Source: Okeania sp. SIO1I7
Lineage (GTDB): Bacteria > Cyanobacteriota > Cyanobacteriia > Cyanobacteriales > Microcoleaceae
Assembly (NCBI GenBank): GCA_010672585.1
Contig: JAAHGF010000004.1
Span: 504,873 to 568,872 of the forward strand
Direction: 5' to 3'
Length of the DNA stretch: 64,000 nt
Shown here one piece after another: positions 34,797 to 45,673 of the stretch (position 1 is the first letter of the stretch; each line of letters begins with the position of its first letter). The notes beneath the pieces are model-generated. The model was not told the origin of the DNA and did no database searches. It saw nothing but the letters and a program-made list of their open reading frames with translations. The translations under genes and the position numbers were made by a program.

Positions 34797-36683
34797 GTGG
34801 AAAAAAAATCAAAGCGCGATCGCGGACGAATTCTCACAACTTCTGGACTGAAAAAATTGAATGAAGCTATTGAAGAATGGAAACAACAGTACAACCTCAG
34901 AGCTACTCTTGCAGAAATTGAAGCTGAGTCTGGAGTCGGTTCCGACACCATCAGTAAAATTAGACAAGGGCGAGTGGGTGCAGACCTGAGTAAAATTCAA
35001 CAGCTTTTTGTCTCCTTTGGTCTGACATTGGATGAAGCAGACCACCGTTCGGGAAAACAGGGTCAACCCTCAAATGAAACAGAACCTCTAGGAGAACTTT
35101 TACCACTACTAAATAACGAAGAAATAGTGAGTCACAATAGTTCCAAAGTTTTCATCAGTTATTGCAGTCAAGACCCGGATCGAGAATTAGCACGACAGTT
35201 TGAAACGGCATTGAATGCTGCTGGTCATCAGGTTTTCATGGCAGCAGACCGCATCCGTCTGGGAGAAAATTGGTTTCGGCGTATTAATGAAGAGTTGAGA
35301 CGGTGTGACTATTTGCTATTATTTTTGCCTCCCCAGTCAGTACAAAGTGAGTTACTGACCTATCAAGTACAACTTGCAAGGGAGTTACAATTTTCCCGAC
35401 CAGACCGTAAACCTGTAATTTTGCCGATACGCGTAGGGTTTTCCCTGAGTACACCCCTCAACCACGATCTGCGGGGTTATCTCTATCGCATTCAACAACG
35501 AGAGTGGCGATCGCCAGAAGATAGTGTGGTCATTCTAAGGGAAGTTTTGACTCTTTTAGCTACTCCACCGGAGAATATTGCGTCGGAAGTAGAGGAACAA
35601 CAAGAGAATTTACCTGCTGAAGAAATTAGTAGCATTGCATCAACAAATAGCGCTCCTTTACCCTCTGCTGAACCTGAAATACCGGGGGGGCAAATTGATG
35701 TGGCATCTACTTTTTATATCGAACGTCCACCTATTGAAGAACGTTGTTATCAAACTATTTTGCAACCAAGTGGGTTAATTAGAATTAAAGCGCCACGACA
35801 GATGGGTAAAACTTCTTTAATGGCAAAAATTTTACACCATGCGACACTGGAAGGATATCGGACTGTACCTTTAAGTTTTCAGTTAGTAGATAAAGAGGTT
35901 TTTAGTAATCTTGATAAATTCTTAAAATGGTTTTGTGCTTATGTGGGACGAGAGTTACGTTTGCCCAATCAATTAGATGATTATTGGGATGATATTTTTG
36001 GTAGTAAAGTTAATTGTAAGGATTATTTTGAGAAGTATTTATTAGCTCAAATAGATAATCCTTTGGTATTAGGTTTAGATGAAATTGATAGAGTTTTTCA
36101 ATATCCTGATATTGCTGAAGATTTTTTAGGATTATTACGAGCTTGGCATGAGGAATCAAAGCGACGAGTTATTTGGAAAAAATTGCGATTATTGGTAGTA
36201 CATTCTACGGAGGTTTATATTCCAATGAATATTAATCAATCTCCTTTTAATGTAGGATTACCTATAGATTTACCAGAGTTTAATCCACAGCAAGTTCAAG
36301 ATTTAGCATCGCGACATAATTTGAATTGGTCGGAGTCAGAAGTCGATCAATTAATGGCAATTGTTGGCGGTCATCCTTATTTAGTTAGGGTGGCTTTATA
36401 TCATATTTCTAAACAAGATTTAACTCTGGAAGATTTGCCAGAAAATGTAACTGCTGAAACAGGAATTTATAGCGACCATTTGCGACGACATTTGTGGAAT
36501 TTAGAAGAATATCCAGAGTTAGCTGAAGCGATGAAAAATGTGATTTCTGAAAATTATAATGGGCAGTTAACAGGAATGTTAGGTTTTAAGTTAGATAGTT
36601 TAGGTTTAGTGAAATGGCAGAGTAATAAATGTTATCCCAGGTGTGAGTTATATCGTCAGTATTTTCAAGCACATTTGTTATGA
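34797..36683 (+). CDS. HTH-TIR-AAA ATPase protein, candidate immune sensor
   Basis: The start is GTG at 34797, preceded by AGGGA. Residues ~1-80 form a helix-turn-helix domain (GVGSDTISKIRQGRVGADLS). Residues ~115-250 are a TIR domain (SSKVFISYCSQDPDRE, NWFRRINEELRRCDYLLLFL). Residues ~300-520 are an AAA_35/STAND-like ATPase with Walker A APRQMGKTSL (332-341) and Walker B LVLGLDEID (423-431). A winged-helix-like tail follows. In NAD-cleaving TIR domains a Glu follows the Ser motif; here SELLTYQV has Gln190 at that position by my alignment, so the TIR may be non-catalytic. This architecture occurs in bacterial signalling and antiviral ATPases. The gene stands alone, directly behind a TnpB element. 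Confidence 0.85.
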   Translation: MEKKSKRDRGRILTTSGLKKLNEAIEEWKQQYNLRATLAEIEAESGVGSDTISKIRQGRVGADLSKIQQLFVSFGLTLDEADHRSGKQGQPSNETEPLGELLPLLNNEEIVSHNSSKVFISYCSQDPDRELARQFETALNAAGHQVFMAADRIRLGENWFRRINEELRRCDYLLLFLPPQSVQSELLTYQVQLARELQFSRPDRKPVILPIRVGFSLSTPLNHDLRGYLYRIQQREWRSPEDSVVILREVLTLLATPPENIASEVEEQQENLPAEEISSIASTNSAPLPSAEPEIPGGQIDVASTFYIERPPIEERCYQTILQPSGLIRIKAPRQMGKTSLMAKILHHATLEGYRTVPLSFQLVDKEVFSNLDKFLKWFCAYVGRELRLPNQLDDYWDDIFGSKVNCKDYFEKYLLAQIDNPLVLGLDEIDRVFQYPDIAEDFLGLLRAWHEESKRRVIWKKLRLLVVHSTEVYIPMNINQSPFNVGLPIDLPEFNPQQVQDLASRHNLNWSESEVDQLMAIVGGHPYLVRVALYHISKQDLTLEDLPENVTAETGIYSDHLRRHLWNLEEYPELAEAMKNVISENYNGQLTGMLGFKLDSLGLVKWQSNKCYPRCELYRQYFQAHLL

Positions 36684-37090
36684 GAGAAGGAAGAAGGAAG
36701 AAGGAAGAAGGAATAAGTAAGAAGTAAGAACTAAGAAGGAAGAAGTAAGAAGTAAGAAGGAAGAAGGAAGAAGCTGTTTAGTTATCTAGGAGAATTGTAA
36801 TAGTATAGCTAGTGGGAGCATCTGATATAGCAATGTGCGCTGGCATATTCAGCGCTTTTCAAATTGATGAACCACATTGCCATAACCAACACCCTGTAGG
36901 GACGTTGCATGCAACGTCCCTACTTTGGTCTACTGAAATGAAAACCGCTGTTTACAAATTACAGGAGGTGTCCAATATGTCCAATAGCTAAAAGTTTTAT
37001 ATTATCGCTTTTTTATTCCCCTCCAGGGAGGGGTTAGGGGTGGGTTCCCTGTTGCCTGTTGCCTATTGCCTGCGCACAGCGCTATATTTC
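36684..37090. repeat. Gene-free stretch: GGAAGAA microsatellite and a MITE
   Basis: GGAAGAAGGAAGAAG and TAAGAAGTAAGAA runs fill 36686-36772. A MITE family E copy lies at 36850-36951, and a GAGGGGTTAGGGGTGGG piece near 37028. Confidence 0.6.
36850..36951 (-). mobile_element. MITE family E, copy 2 (102 bp)
   Basis: It is the reverse-orientation copy of 23587-23689. The internal 28-bp palindrome (36896-36923) centres on GCATGC instead of CCATGG, showing paired changes on both arms. Confidence 0.75.
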
Positions 37091-38500
37091 CTAATTATCT
37101 GGTAAATTTCTTGGTGGAGTTTCTCGACCTTGATAAAACTGTTTTTCTAATTGATTTAATCCTAACCAAGAAACAACTCCAACAGGTAAACTTAAAATCA
37201 GAAAAATCATCCCAATTATATTTAAATCTTCCAAAATCAACAGTAATAATAGGATAATCATCAACATAGCTGAAGTAGCAATTATTATTCCTATTTTGAT
37301 TCGTTGTAAATTTTTTAAAGCATTGCGACAACTACTACATTTTTTGGTATGGGAATGATATCTATCTAATAATATTTCAGAAGAAAGAGCAGGACTTAAA
37401 GTTGCATTAGGAAATAACTGAGCATTATATTTATTCACCCAAGAACGCAATTCAAATACAAATAAATCTGCTTTTGTCGGTAAATAAAAAGCCTTTGAAA
37501 AATTCTCACTACCACCTTTTGCTTCTAAATATCGTTCTTGATGATGTAAAAATATTTGGTCATCTTCCAATACTCCATTTTGCCCAATGTGAGAATACCA
37601 ACGAGGGCTTAACTGAATAAAAAATTTGGGAAATGGAGAAGAAAACTTAAAAGGAAAACGAGCAAATAAACGACATTCTCCTTTCCGAATAGGTGTTGCA
37701 TATACAACTGTTAATGTACGACCAAATTGTTTAGAAGTAAGGTCATGCCACATCATTGCAGGAGCCATAAAAGTAGTTTCTTGTCTTCCCAAAGTTCCTT
37801 TTCTCGGACCTTCTTCCCAGACTCCTTTAAACCCCCACTTTCCAGATTCTACTACTTCTAATTCTACAGGAGAAACATTAGCACGGTTTCCCACAGTACG
37901 ATGATGAGTATATGGAATATGACTAGAATCTAAAACATTTTCCATTAATGTTAAAGCATCATAAGGTAAATCTCGAAAAGTATTTAAACAAACCCATTCA
38001 TTAGAATTTTTATCAGAATTTTCATCTAAAAAATCAACTGTAGGAATAGGTGTTTGAGCAGCATTTTCTACTTTTCCTGCATAGACAAATAAAAGACCTT
38101 GACAGACTTTTGTAGGTAGAGATTTAACCGTTGCTCTTGATGATTTTTCAGCTTTTCCTTCTTCTTTTTGTTGAGGAATAATTTCACAGTTTCCTCTGCC
38201 TGAAAATGCCCAACCATGGTAAGGACATTCTAAACATCCAGCCTCATTAATTCTACCTTGAGAAAGCGGCGCTAAACGATGAGGACATTGGTCTTCAAAT
38301 ACGCGCCATTGATGTTTTTTTTCCTCCCACCAAATCACAATATCTCGTTCTAATAATGTAAAGGGTGTAGGTTTAGTTTTTTCTAAATCTTCTACATAAT
38401 GAACTGGATACCAAACTTCTTGCCAATCAAAATATTCTGGGTCAGTTCCACCTGCACTTAAAGAGGTATTGTGGGAATTTTTTACAGTGTTAGTAATCAT
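37091..38500 (-). CDS. Rieske-type oxygenase of the PaO/Tic55 family, membrane-anchored
   Basis: The 469-residue protein has a Rieske [2Fe-2S] domain: CPHRLAPLSQG (Cys72, His74) and CPYHGWAFSG (Cys92, His95). A mononuclear iron site follows in MENVLDSSHIPYTHH (His194, His199). Near residue 390 it has CSSC, then two membrane helices (MLMIILLLLLILEDL, MIFLILSLPVGVVSWLG). This is the layout of the pheophorbide a oxygenase / Tic55 / PTC52 group, oxygenases acting on chlorophyll-type tetrapyrroles with a redox-active CxxC. Cyanobacterial members have poorly known substrates. The likely location is a thylakoid or plasma membrane. The gene stands alone. Confidence 0.92.
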   Translation of the reverse strand: MITNTVKNSHNTSLSAGGTDPEYFDWQEVWYPVHYVEDLEKTKPTPFTLLERDIVIWWEEKKHQWRVFEDQCPHRLAPLSQGRINEAGCLECPYHGWAFSGRGNCEIIPQQKEEGKAEKSSRATVKSLPTKVCQGLLFVYAGKVENAAQTPIPTVDFLDENSDKNSNEWVCLNTFRDLPYDALTLMENVLDSSHIPYTHHRTVGNRANVSPVELEVVESGKWGFKGVWEEGPRKGTLGRQETTFMAPAMMWHDLTSKQFGRTLTVVYATPIRKGECRLFARFPFKFSSPFPKFFIQLSPRWYSHIGQNGVLEDDQIFLHHQERYLEAKGGSENFSKAFYLPTKADLFVFELRSWVNKYNAQLFPNATLSPALSSEILLDRYHSHTKKCSSCRNALKNLQRIKIGIIIATSAMLMIILLLLLILEDLNIIGMIFLILSLPVGVVSWLGLNQLEKQFYQGRETPPRNLPDN

Positions 38501-39256
38501 CAGAATTTTAATTATTTTAACTAAGGTACTTAGTATTATATAGCTTTATGTGCAAGGCAGATGGAAGAAGTAATGAGTGACTAGCTTTTTCCACTGATGT
38601 TTGAAGGTGATAATTTTGGTGGTTTACCGAAGAATTAAGGTTTAAAGTCTCTCCTTTAAATGAGAAAAAAGAAAAATTTTTTCTTAAGGGTCAATCCTCT
38701 TTTTTTCAAGGAGATGTCATTATTAATTATTAATTATTAATTATTAATTGTTGGGAAAAATGTATTTATAACTTTGAAGATGAAAAAATCTTAAATATTT
38801 TATCTGAAAAATATTAGACATCTCTGATAATAAAAAATTGGCGTTGGTGATTTGAGGTATGATATAAAATCCGGAGCAGAGCGCGATATAACTCTGTTCC
38901 GCGCTCCGTGACCAAAAAACTTTCTCCTTCTACTGCTCTTTCTTCTTCTTTCTTCCCTCCTGACTCCTGAGTCCTGACTCCTGACTCCTAAGAAATACCC
39001 TAACTATTTGTAGCAAACATTGGTGTTGCTGATTCTGGGTATGATTTTGCCCCCCTAGCCCCCCAAAATTGGGGGGAATAAAACTCTAAAAGTCCCCCTT
39101 GGAATCCCCCTCCCGTCCCCCTTGGGAAGGGGGGAAGCCAGAGGATGCTTCGCTTTTGAACGATGGGGGATTTAGGGGGCTTGACCAGAACCAAACAATC
39201 GCGCATTCATACTTCAATTCAGCAACGCCCAAACATTTATAAAATTGGTATTAATT
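38501..39256. repeat. Repeat-filled stretch before the kinase cluster
   Basis: It contains a MITE family G copy (~38623-38722), AATTATT runs, the kinase remnant at 38758-38817, a reverse-orientation family I piece (~38868-38930), a family F end (~38990-39020) and CCCCCTTGG-rich low-complexity sequence (39045-39185). Confidence 0.55.
38758..38817 (+). pseudogene. 3' remnant of a further hybrid histidine kinase
   Basis: The 19 codons [19 protein letters not shown] plus TAG match the last residues of the kinase at 42866-45673 ([17 protein letters not shown]). The DNA match is close. Nothing upstream continues the frame, so only the tail of an extra copy survives. Confidence 0.7.
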
Positions 39257-41980
39257 ATGATTGAAAATAAAGATAAAAAAATGAAAAAACTCTTTTCCTC
39301 CATTTCTCTTCGCACAGTTTTTGTTATCCCATTTATTATTCAAATTGTTTCTGCGGTTGGAATTGTTAGTTATCTGTCATTTAAAAATAGTCAGAAAGCG
39401 ATCCGGGAAATCACTCAAGAACTGCGGGAAGAAATTACCTCAAGAGCAACCCAATATGTTGGTGACTATCTCGAAATTCCTCACACTATCAATACATTGA
39501 ATGATTCGGCTTTCAATATCAATATTCTCAATGTCAATAATCCGGAAAAAATCAGAGATTACTTTTGGAAGCAAGTTAAATTAACTCCAAAAATTAATAC
39601 CATTCAAATTGGCATACACGAACAAGAAAAGTATATCGGAGTAGGACGAACCGATGGAAAATTAGTCTATAAGATATCCGATCCATTAACCACTCAACGA
39701 GAGTTTCAATCCTATGCGATCGACGAGCGAGGTCGTCCCACGAAAAAAGTTAGTGGTCGTCCTAACTATAAAATGCGATTGCGACCATGGTATCAAGAAT
39801 CATTTCAATCTCAAATTTCTACATGGAGTCTTTATATTTTCTTCTCTCACAAAACCTTGGGGATGACACTCTCAAAACCTGTTTATAATCAATCGGGAAA
39901 ATTATTGGGTGTAACAGGAATTGATATTACTCTCGAAGAAATAGGTGATTTTCTCAAAAATTTGCGTGTTGGTCGAACCGGAAAAATTTTTATTATCGAA
40001 CGCGATGGCAATATTGTTGCTTCCTCCACAGAAGAACAACCATTTATGAGTAAAGGAGAAGATTTAGTCCGTCTCAATGCAAGCAATAGTCAAATTCCCA
40101 CGATCCGATCGACAACAAATTATTTACAAAATCATTTTGGCAATTTAAACAAGATTGAAAAATCTCAACATCTCGAATTTACGATCAATGATCAACGCCA
40201 TTTTCTTCAAGTTACTCCTTTTGAAGACCCGAACGCCAAAGGTTTGGACTGGTTAATTGTCGTGATTATTCCAGAAGCAGATTTTATGGCACAAATTAAT
40301 CAGAATACGCGAATAACAATCATTCTTTGTATTATTGCATTGGTTATTGCTGCCACAATCGGAATTTTAACAGCTCGTTGGGTGACTCATCCTTTAATTG
40401 CGTTGAACCAGTCAGCTAAAGATATCGCTCAAGGCAAATGGGAGCATACCGTTCATTTGGAACGTCACGGTCACGATGAATTGGGAGAATTAGCCCAATC
40501 ATTCAATAGCATGGCAGGTCAATTAAAAGAATCCTTTCAAACCCTCGAAAAAACCAATGCTGAACTTGTAGTTGCCAAAGAAAAAGCCGAAGTTGCTAAT
40601 CAAGCGAAAAGCAGATTTATTGCCAATATGAGTCATGAGTTGAGAACTCCATTAAATGCCATCCTGGGTTTCACCCAAATTATGACCCGTTCCCAAACCC
40701 TCCCCCGCGACTATCAAGAAAACTTTGCCATCATCTCCCGCAGTGGAGAACACCTCCTCACCCTCATCAACAACGTTCTCGAATTATCCAAAATTGAGGC
40801 TGGTAAAATCACCCTCAACCAAAAGAACTTCGACTTGCATCGCCTTCTCGACGACATTCACCATATGTTCCAACTCAAAGCTGACGGTAAAGGGTTGCAA
40901 CTGTTACTAGAAAGAGACGAAAGCGTGCCACGCTACATTAGCACCGATGAAGTGAAACTGCGCCAAGTCCTGATCAATCTACTCAACAATGCCATCAAAT
41001 TCACCGAAGCAGGAGGTGTTACTCTGCGAGCGACTCCCATCGAAACTCCAGATATTTCCCTACCCAAACGGATATCCTTTGCTGTAGAAGACACCGGAGC
41101 CGGAATTGCCCCAGAAGAACTCGACAAACTTTTTGAAGCCTTCGTCCAAACCGAAACCGGCAAAGAAGCACAAGAAGGAACGGGGTTAGGCTTGCCCATC
41201 TCCCGCAAATTCGTGCAGTTGATGGGTGGCGATATCCAAGTCACCTCCCAACTGGGACAAGGAACAACCTTTAGTTTTGAGATTCAAGTCCAAGAGGTGG
41301 ATGCCGAAGTAGTAGAAACGGAAAAACAAAAACGGAGAGTCATCGCTCTTGCTCCCAACCAACCACGCTATCGCATCCTGATCGTAGATGACAAAATCTT
41401 CGATCGCCAGTTGTTAGTGAAACTGCTCAATCCCCTCGGATTTGAAATCAAAGAAGCCAGCAACGGCAAAGAAGCTATCGAAATTTCCGAGTCATGGCAA
41501 CCCCATTTGATTTGGATGGATATGCGGATACCTGTGATGGATGGTTACGAAGCTACCCAGAATATCAAAACCACAACCCAAGGACAAGCGACGGTAATTA
41601 TTGCCTTGACTGCCAGTGTTCTAGAAGAAGAAAAAGCGGTAATCTTGTCCGCAGGGTGTGATGCTTTTATGAGGAAGCCATTTCGAGAGGAAGATATATT
41701 TGAGGCGATGCACAAACATATCGGTGTTGAGTTTATCTATGAAGAAGTGCAAGAGAAAGAAATCAAACTCACAAGGGAGATATTAACGCCAGAAAATTTA
41801 GCGACATTACCCGAAGAATGGCAAATAGGATTACAGGATGCTATCCTGAGTTCAGATCGCAAAGCCATGAATGGTATAGTAGAGAAAATTGCTTTGGTGC
41901 ATGAGGAGTTAGCGGAAGCTTTACAAACATCTCTTTATAACTTCGAGTATGAAAAAATCTTGAACATTTTATGTGAGTAG
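39257..41980 (+). CDS. Hybrid sensor histidine kinase: Cache, HAMP, HisKA, HATPase, receiver
   Basis: The start is ATG 39257; a TTG four codons upstream is unlikely. A membrane helix (~20-40), an extracytoplasmic double-Cache-like sensor (~45-345, with WYQESF and [10 protein letters not shown]), a second helix (~355-375) and a HAMP domain lead to the kinase. The phospho-accepting His is at ~460 ([14 protein letters not shown]); N-box [18 protein letters not shown]-boxes DTGAGI and [10 protein letters not shown]. The receiver has Asp ~755 ([11 protein letters not shown]) and Lys in MRKPF. A ~85-residue helical tail follows ([13 protein letters not shown], ending [11 protein letters not shown]), with no Hpt-type phospho-His motif. 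It is a membrane receptor for an unknown ligand. The kinase half is nearly identical to the next hybrid kinase, while the sensors differ. Confidence 0.95.
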   Translation: MIENKDKKMKKLFSSISLRTVFVIPFIIQIVSAVGIVSYLSFKNSQKAIREITQELREEITSRATQYVGDYLEIPHTINTLNDSAFNINILNVNNPEKIRDYFWKQVKLTPKINTIQIGIHEQEKYIGVGRTDGKLVYKISDPLTTQREFQSYAIDERGRPTKKVSGRPNYKMRLRPWYQESFQSQISTWSLYIFFSHKTLGMTLSKPVYNQSGKLLGVTGIDITLEEIGDFLKNLRVGRTGKIFIIERDGNIVASSTEEQPFMSKGEDLVRLNASNSQIPTIRSTTNYLQNHFGNLNKIEKSQHLEFTINDQRHFLQVTPFEDPNAKGLDWLIVVIIPEADFMAQINQNTRITIILCIIALVIAATIGILTARWVTHPLIALNQSAKDIAQGKWEHTVHLERHGHDELGELAQSFNSMAGQLKESFQTLEKTNAELVVAKEKAEVANQAKSRFIANMSHELRTPLNAILGFTQIMTRSQTLPRDYQENFAIISRSGEHLLTLINNVLELSKIEAGKITLNQKNFDLHRLLDDIHHMFQLKADGKGLQLLLERDESVPRYISTDEVKLRQVLINLLNNAIKFTEAGGVTLRATPIETPDISLPKRISFAVEDTGAGIAPEELDKLFEAFVQTETGKEAQEGTGLGLPISRKFVQLMGGDIQVTSQLGQGTTFSFEIQVQEVDAEVVETEKQKRRVIALAPNQPRYRILIVDDKIFDRQLLVKLLNPLGFEIKEASNGKEAIEISESWQPHLIWMDMRIPVMDGYEATQNIKTTTQGQATVIIALTASVLEEEKAVILSAGCDAFMRKPFREEDIFEAMHKHIGVEFIYEEVQEKEIKLTREILTPENLATLPEEWQIGLQDAILSSDRKAMNGIVEKIALVHEELAEALQTSLYNFEYEKILNILCE

Positions 41981-42087
41981 TCCTGCATATCATAAGTGCT
42001 TTAACAGTAAATCTTTCTATTTTCCCTACTCCCTCACTCCCCTACTCCCCCACTCCCCTACTCCCCTACTCCCCTACTATCTTAATT

Positions 42088-42414
42088 AAGGCTTGCTGAT
42101 TAAATTTCAAAGCATTGACAAGTAAAGGTTTTAGCCTTCTTGAATTGCCAAGTTGTGCGCTGATTTTAGTCTAAAACCCTCAAAAAGTTAGCATAAAAGG
42201 CAAACCTTCGGACAGAAAAATCTTAGGAAAATTCTTAATCCTACCTCCTCGCTCCCGACACATTTCTCCTGTCTCCTGTCTCCTGTCTTCCCCTCCTGGG
42301 AGGGGTTAGGGGTGGGTTGGGAGGGGGAGGGGTTAGGGGTGGGTTGGGAGGGGGAGGGGTTAGGGGTGGGTTGTCTCCTACCCTTACCCATAAGACTAGT
42401 GAAGCGCAAACCCT
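42088..42414 (+). mobile_element. MITE family B, copy 3, with a nested 27-bp tandem repeat
   Basis: The ends are AAGGCTTGCTG and, from the right, AGGGTTTGCGC. AATT lies on both sides (42084-42087, 42415-42418). It contains about three 27-bp units of GGAGGGGGAGGGGTTAGGGG type (42295-42372). A family I end (CAACCGGACATGATATTA) follows at 42428-42446. Confidence 0.7.
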
Positions 42415-42445
42415 AATTATAAGTATTCAACCGGACATGATATTA

Positions 42446-42481
<36 letters not shown>

Positions 42482-42548
42482 AAAATTAATTTTTTGCTCA
42501 TTATTATTATCACAATTTATTGATTTTGCAAAGATGTCTAATAATTGG

Positions 42549-42694
42549 ACTGTCAGAAAAAAATGAAGTAAACTAGGCTGAGGAGCAAAAAAGTTAGACT
42601 CAAGGACGAACAAATTAAGCCAATGATGGAGAGAAAAACAATTGAAGTTGCTAATTATCAGGCACTTGAAATTATCAAAATTAGAGCCGTATAA
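42549..42694 (+). pseudogene. 5' remnant of a second copy of the giant kinase gene, with its upstream region
   Basis: 42549-42622 matches the region upstream of the gene at 47194 (GAAGTAAACTAG, GTTAGACTCAAGGACGAAC, AATTAAGCCAATGAT). The coding part then reads MMERKTIEVANYQALEII, corresponding to MIETKTIKIANYQALELI, before diverging to a stop at 42692-42694. Only ~20 codons survive. Confidence 0.75.
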
Positions 42695-42865
42695 ATGTAC
42701 TTCAACACTTAACTCCGATGTTATACCAAATTCAAGAAAGATTGTTACAGTAAAATATAGATGCTTAACGGAATTGAAAAATCTTCACTGTTTATTTCTT
42801 ATACCTACCATCTACCACCTAACACCTAATACCTTGAATAGCCAATGTAGCAATATTTTTTGAAA

Positions 42866-45673
42866 ATGGTATTACAACCAAAAACTCCCTCTAGTCCCTC
42901 AACTGCTCCGCGTCGTTTCAAACTCCCCCTCCGTTTGGTTTTAATTATCCCCTTTATTTTGCAAATCTTTGCAGCGGTGGGATTAGTGGGTTGGCTCTCC
43001 TTTCGCAATGGACGGCAAGCAGTGAATAATGTGGTAGCTCAGTTAAAACAAGAACTGACTTACCGTGTAGAAGCAACAGTCCTTTCCTTCCTAGAAGTTC
43101 CTCACCAAGTCACTCGCATTAATCTAGATGCTATTCGTCAAGGTTATTTGGATGTAGATTCTTCCATTGATATTAATCTGCCTTTGAGACGTTACTTCCT
43201 CAATCAAATTCAACAATTCGATACAGTTAGTGTCATTGGTTATGCTAATGAAAAATTAGAATATCTTGATTTAGAGAAGGAAATCGTTGGGGATGACAAG
43301 AATCTGATCGTCACCCTATCCGGTCAATCGACAGGTTACACTCAAGTTGTTTATGAGATTGACGAGCAAGGATATCTCGGACGAGCATTTTCCAAAACCC
43401 CTAATTACGATCCGACAGAGCGTCCCTGGTATAGATCGGCAGTTGAAACTGGAGAAGCGGTTTGGTCTCCCATCTTTGTGTTTGTGAGTCAGCCAAAAAT
43501 TGGCATTGCTGCTGTAACTCCTGTCTTTGAAGCAGACTCTAAAACTGTAAAGGGTGTCACTGGAGTCAATATAACCCTCGAAAACATTAGCAATTTCTTG
43601 GAAGAGCTAAGAATTGGCAAATCAGGGCAAGTGTTTATTGTTGAATTGGATGGTTCTTTAGTTGCCACATCTACAGGTGAATCCCCCCTCCTGATTAAAA
43701 AACAGAATCAAGAGTCAGTCACCAAAAGAATCACAGCAACAGAAAGCCAGAACAAGTTAACTCGTGCCAGTGCTGACTATATTGTAGGGAAATTTGGCGC
43801 GTTAGACCAAATCAAAACCCCCGAAAAACTCGACTTTAAATTGGATGGGGAGCGTCAATTTCTGCAAGTAACTCCCCTTAAAGACGAGCGGGGTATTGAA
43901 TGGCTGATTGTTCTCACCATTCCTGAAAAAGACTTCATGGAACAGATCGATGCCAACCGTCGGCAAACCATCGCTCTCTGTTTCCTGGCTCTAGGAGGAG
44001 CAACCACTCTAGGTCTGTTCTCATCCGAGTGGATAGCAAAGCCGATTTTACGCTTGCAAGAATCCGCAGGGGCGATCGCCAATGAAGGCAAACTCATTCA
44101 CAAAGTTGACATTCGAGGTATCGCTGAATTAGAGAATCTCGGCACATCCTTCAACAAAATGTCCGAACACTTGCAAGCATCCTTTAGTGCTTTAGAACAA
44201 GCTAATACCCTACTCGAACAACGAGTGCAAGAGCGAACTGCTGAACTTGAAGTCGCCAAAGAAAAAGCCGAAGTTGCTAACCAAGCCAAAAGTTCCTTTA
44301 TTGCCAACATGAGTCACGAATTGAGAAGTCCATTGAATGCGATCCTCGGCTTTGCCCAAATGATGACTCGTTCCCAAAGCCTCCCTCTCGAACACCAAGA
44401 AAACGTCGGTATCATCTACCGCAGTGGAGAACACCTCCTGACTCTCATCAACAACGTCCTCGACCTCTCCAAAATAGAAGCAGGTCAAACCACCCTCAAT
44501 GAAAAGAACTTTGACTTGCACCGACTCCTTGAAGACATCCACGATATGTTCCAACTCAAAGCTGACGGCAAAGGGTTGCAATTGTTACTCGAAAGAGACG
44601 AAAGAATACCACGTTACCTGCGCACCGACGAAGTGAAGCTACGTCAAGTCCTGATCAACCTACTCAATAATGCCATCAAATTCACAGAAGTAGGAGGTGT
44701 TATCCTGCGAGCTAGCACCGTTGATCACCCCAAAAATTCCCAGCTCAAACGGATATCCTTTGCTGTAGAAGACACCGGAGCTGGAATCGCCCCAGAAGAA
44801 CTAGACAAACTATTTGAAGCCTTTGTTCAAACTGAAACCGGCAAACAAGCACAAGAAGGAACGGGGTTAGGCTTGCCCATCTCCCGTAAATTCGTGCAGT
44901 TAATGGGTGGTGATATCCAAGTAACCTCTGAAGTGGGAAAAGGGACAATCTTCAGTTTTGAGATTCAAGCTCAAGAGGTGGAAGCCGAAAACGTAGAAAG
45001 CCAAAAACCAAAACGGAGAATCATCGCCCTCGCACCCAAGCAACCCCGCTATCGCATCCTCATCGTCGATGACAAAATCCTCAATCGCCAGTTGCTAGTG
45101 AAATTACTCAATCCCCTCGGATTTGAACTCAAAGAAGCGAGCAACGGCAAAGAAGCCATCGAAATTTTCGAGGTATGGGAACCCCATTTGATTTGGATGG
45201 ATATGCGGATGCCAGTCATGGATGGTTACGAAGCCACCCAGAAGCTCAAAGCCACAACACAAGGACAGGCAACAGCAATAATAGCCTTAACAGCGAGTGT
45301 TCTAGAAGAAGAAAAAGCGATAGTCTTGTCGGCAGGGTGTAATGCTTTTATGAGGAAGCCATTTCGAGAGGAAGATATATTTGAGGCGATGCACAAACAT
45401 ATCGGTGTGGAGTTTATCTATGAAGAAGTGCAAGAGAAAGAAATCAAACTCACAAGGGAGATATTAACGCCAGAAAATTTAGCGACATTACCCGAAGAAT
45501 GGCAAAGAGGATTAAAGGATGCTATTCTGAGTTCAGATCGCAAAGCCATGAATGGTATAGTGGAGAAAATTGCTCTCGAGCATGAGGAGTTAGCAGAGGC
45601 TTTACAAAAATGTCTTTATAACTTTGAATATGAAAAAATCTTAAACATTTTATCTGAAACATATTATTTATGA
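42866..45673 (+). CDS. Hybrid sensor histidine kinase: Cache, HAMP, HisKA, HATPase, receiver
   Basis: The start is ATG 42866, two codons after a TTG. The architecture is the same as the gene at 39257: membrane helices ~25-45 and ~370-390, and a Cache-like sensor between them ([19 protein letters not shown]) that is only distantly related to its neighbour's. A HAMP domain and coiled coil follow. The phospho-His is at ~484 ([14 protein letters not shown]), with an HATPase domain and a receiver with Asp in [11 protein letters not shown]. The helical tail ends [17 protein letters not shown]. Its TGA overlaps the ATG of the next gene (ATGA, 45670-45673), so the two are translationally coupled. It should autophosphorylate and pass phosphate to its own receiver or to that neighbour. 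Confidence 0.95.
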   Translation: MVLQPKTPSSPSTAPRRFKLPLRLVLIIPFILQIFAAVGLVGWLSFRNGRQAVNNVVAQLKQELTYRVEATVLSFLEVPHQVTRINLDAIRQGYLDVDSSIDINLPLRRYFLNQIQQFDTVSVIGYANEKLEYLDLEKEIVGDDKNLIVTLSGQSTGYTQVVYEIDEQGYLGRAFSKTPNYDPTERPWYRSAVETGEAVWSPIFVFVSQPKIGIAAVTPVFEADSKTVKGVTGVNITLENISNFLEELRIGKSGQVFIVELDGSLVATSTGESPLLIKKQNQESVTKRITATESQNKLTRASADYIVGKFGALDQIKTPEKLDFKLDGERQFLQVTPLKDERGIEWLIVLTIPEKDFMEQIDANRRQTIALCFLALGGATTLGLFSSEWIAKPILRLQESAGAIANEGKLIHKVDIRGIAELENLGTSFNKMSEHLQASFSALEQANTLLEQRVQERTAELEVAKEKAEVANQAKSSFIANMSHELRSPLNAILGFAQMMTRSQSLPLEHQENVGIIYRSGEHLLTLINNVLDLSKIEAGQTTLNEKNFDLHRLLEDIHDMFQLKADGKGLQLLLERDERIPRYLRTDEVKLRQVLINLLNNAIKFTEVGGVILRASTVDHPKNSQLKRISFAVEDTGAGIAPEELDKLFEAFVQTETGKQAQEGTGLGLPISRKFVQLMGGDIQVTSEVGKGTIFSFEIQAQEVEAENVESQKPKRRIIALAPKQPRYRILIVDDKILNRQLLVKLLNPLGFELKEASNGKEAIEIFEVWEPHLIWMDMRMPVMDGYEATQKLKATTQGQATAIIALTASVLEEEKAIVLSAGCNAFMRKPFREEDIFEAMHKHIGVEFIYEEVQEKEIKLTREILTPENLATLPEEWQRGLKDAILSSDRKAMNGIVEKIALEHEELAEALQKCLYNFEYEKILNILSETYYL

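Noticed and set aside
34797-36683. Calling the TIR-ATPase gene a defence system
   Set aside because: The architecture fits, but there is no partner operon and the TIR catalytic Glu seems absent; kept as a candidate only.
41720-41980. Reading the kinase tail as an Hpt domain
   Set aside because: No HxxKG-type phospho-His motif is visible, so only a helical tail is claimed.
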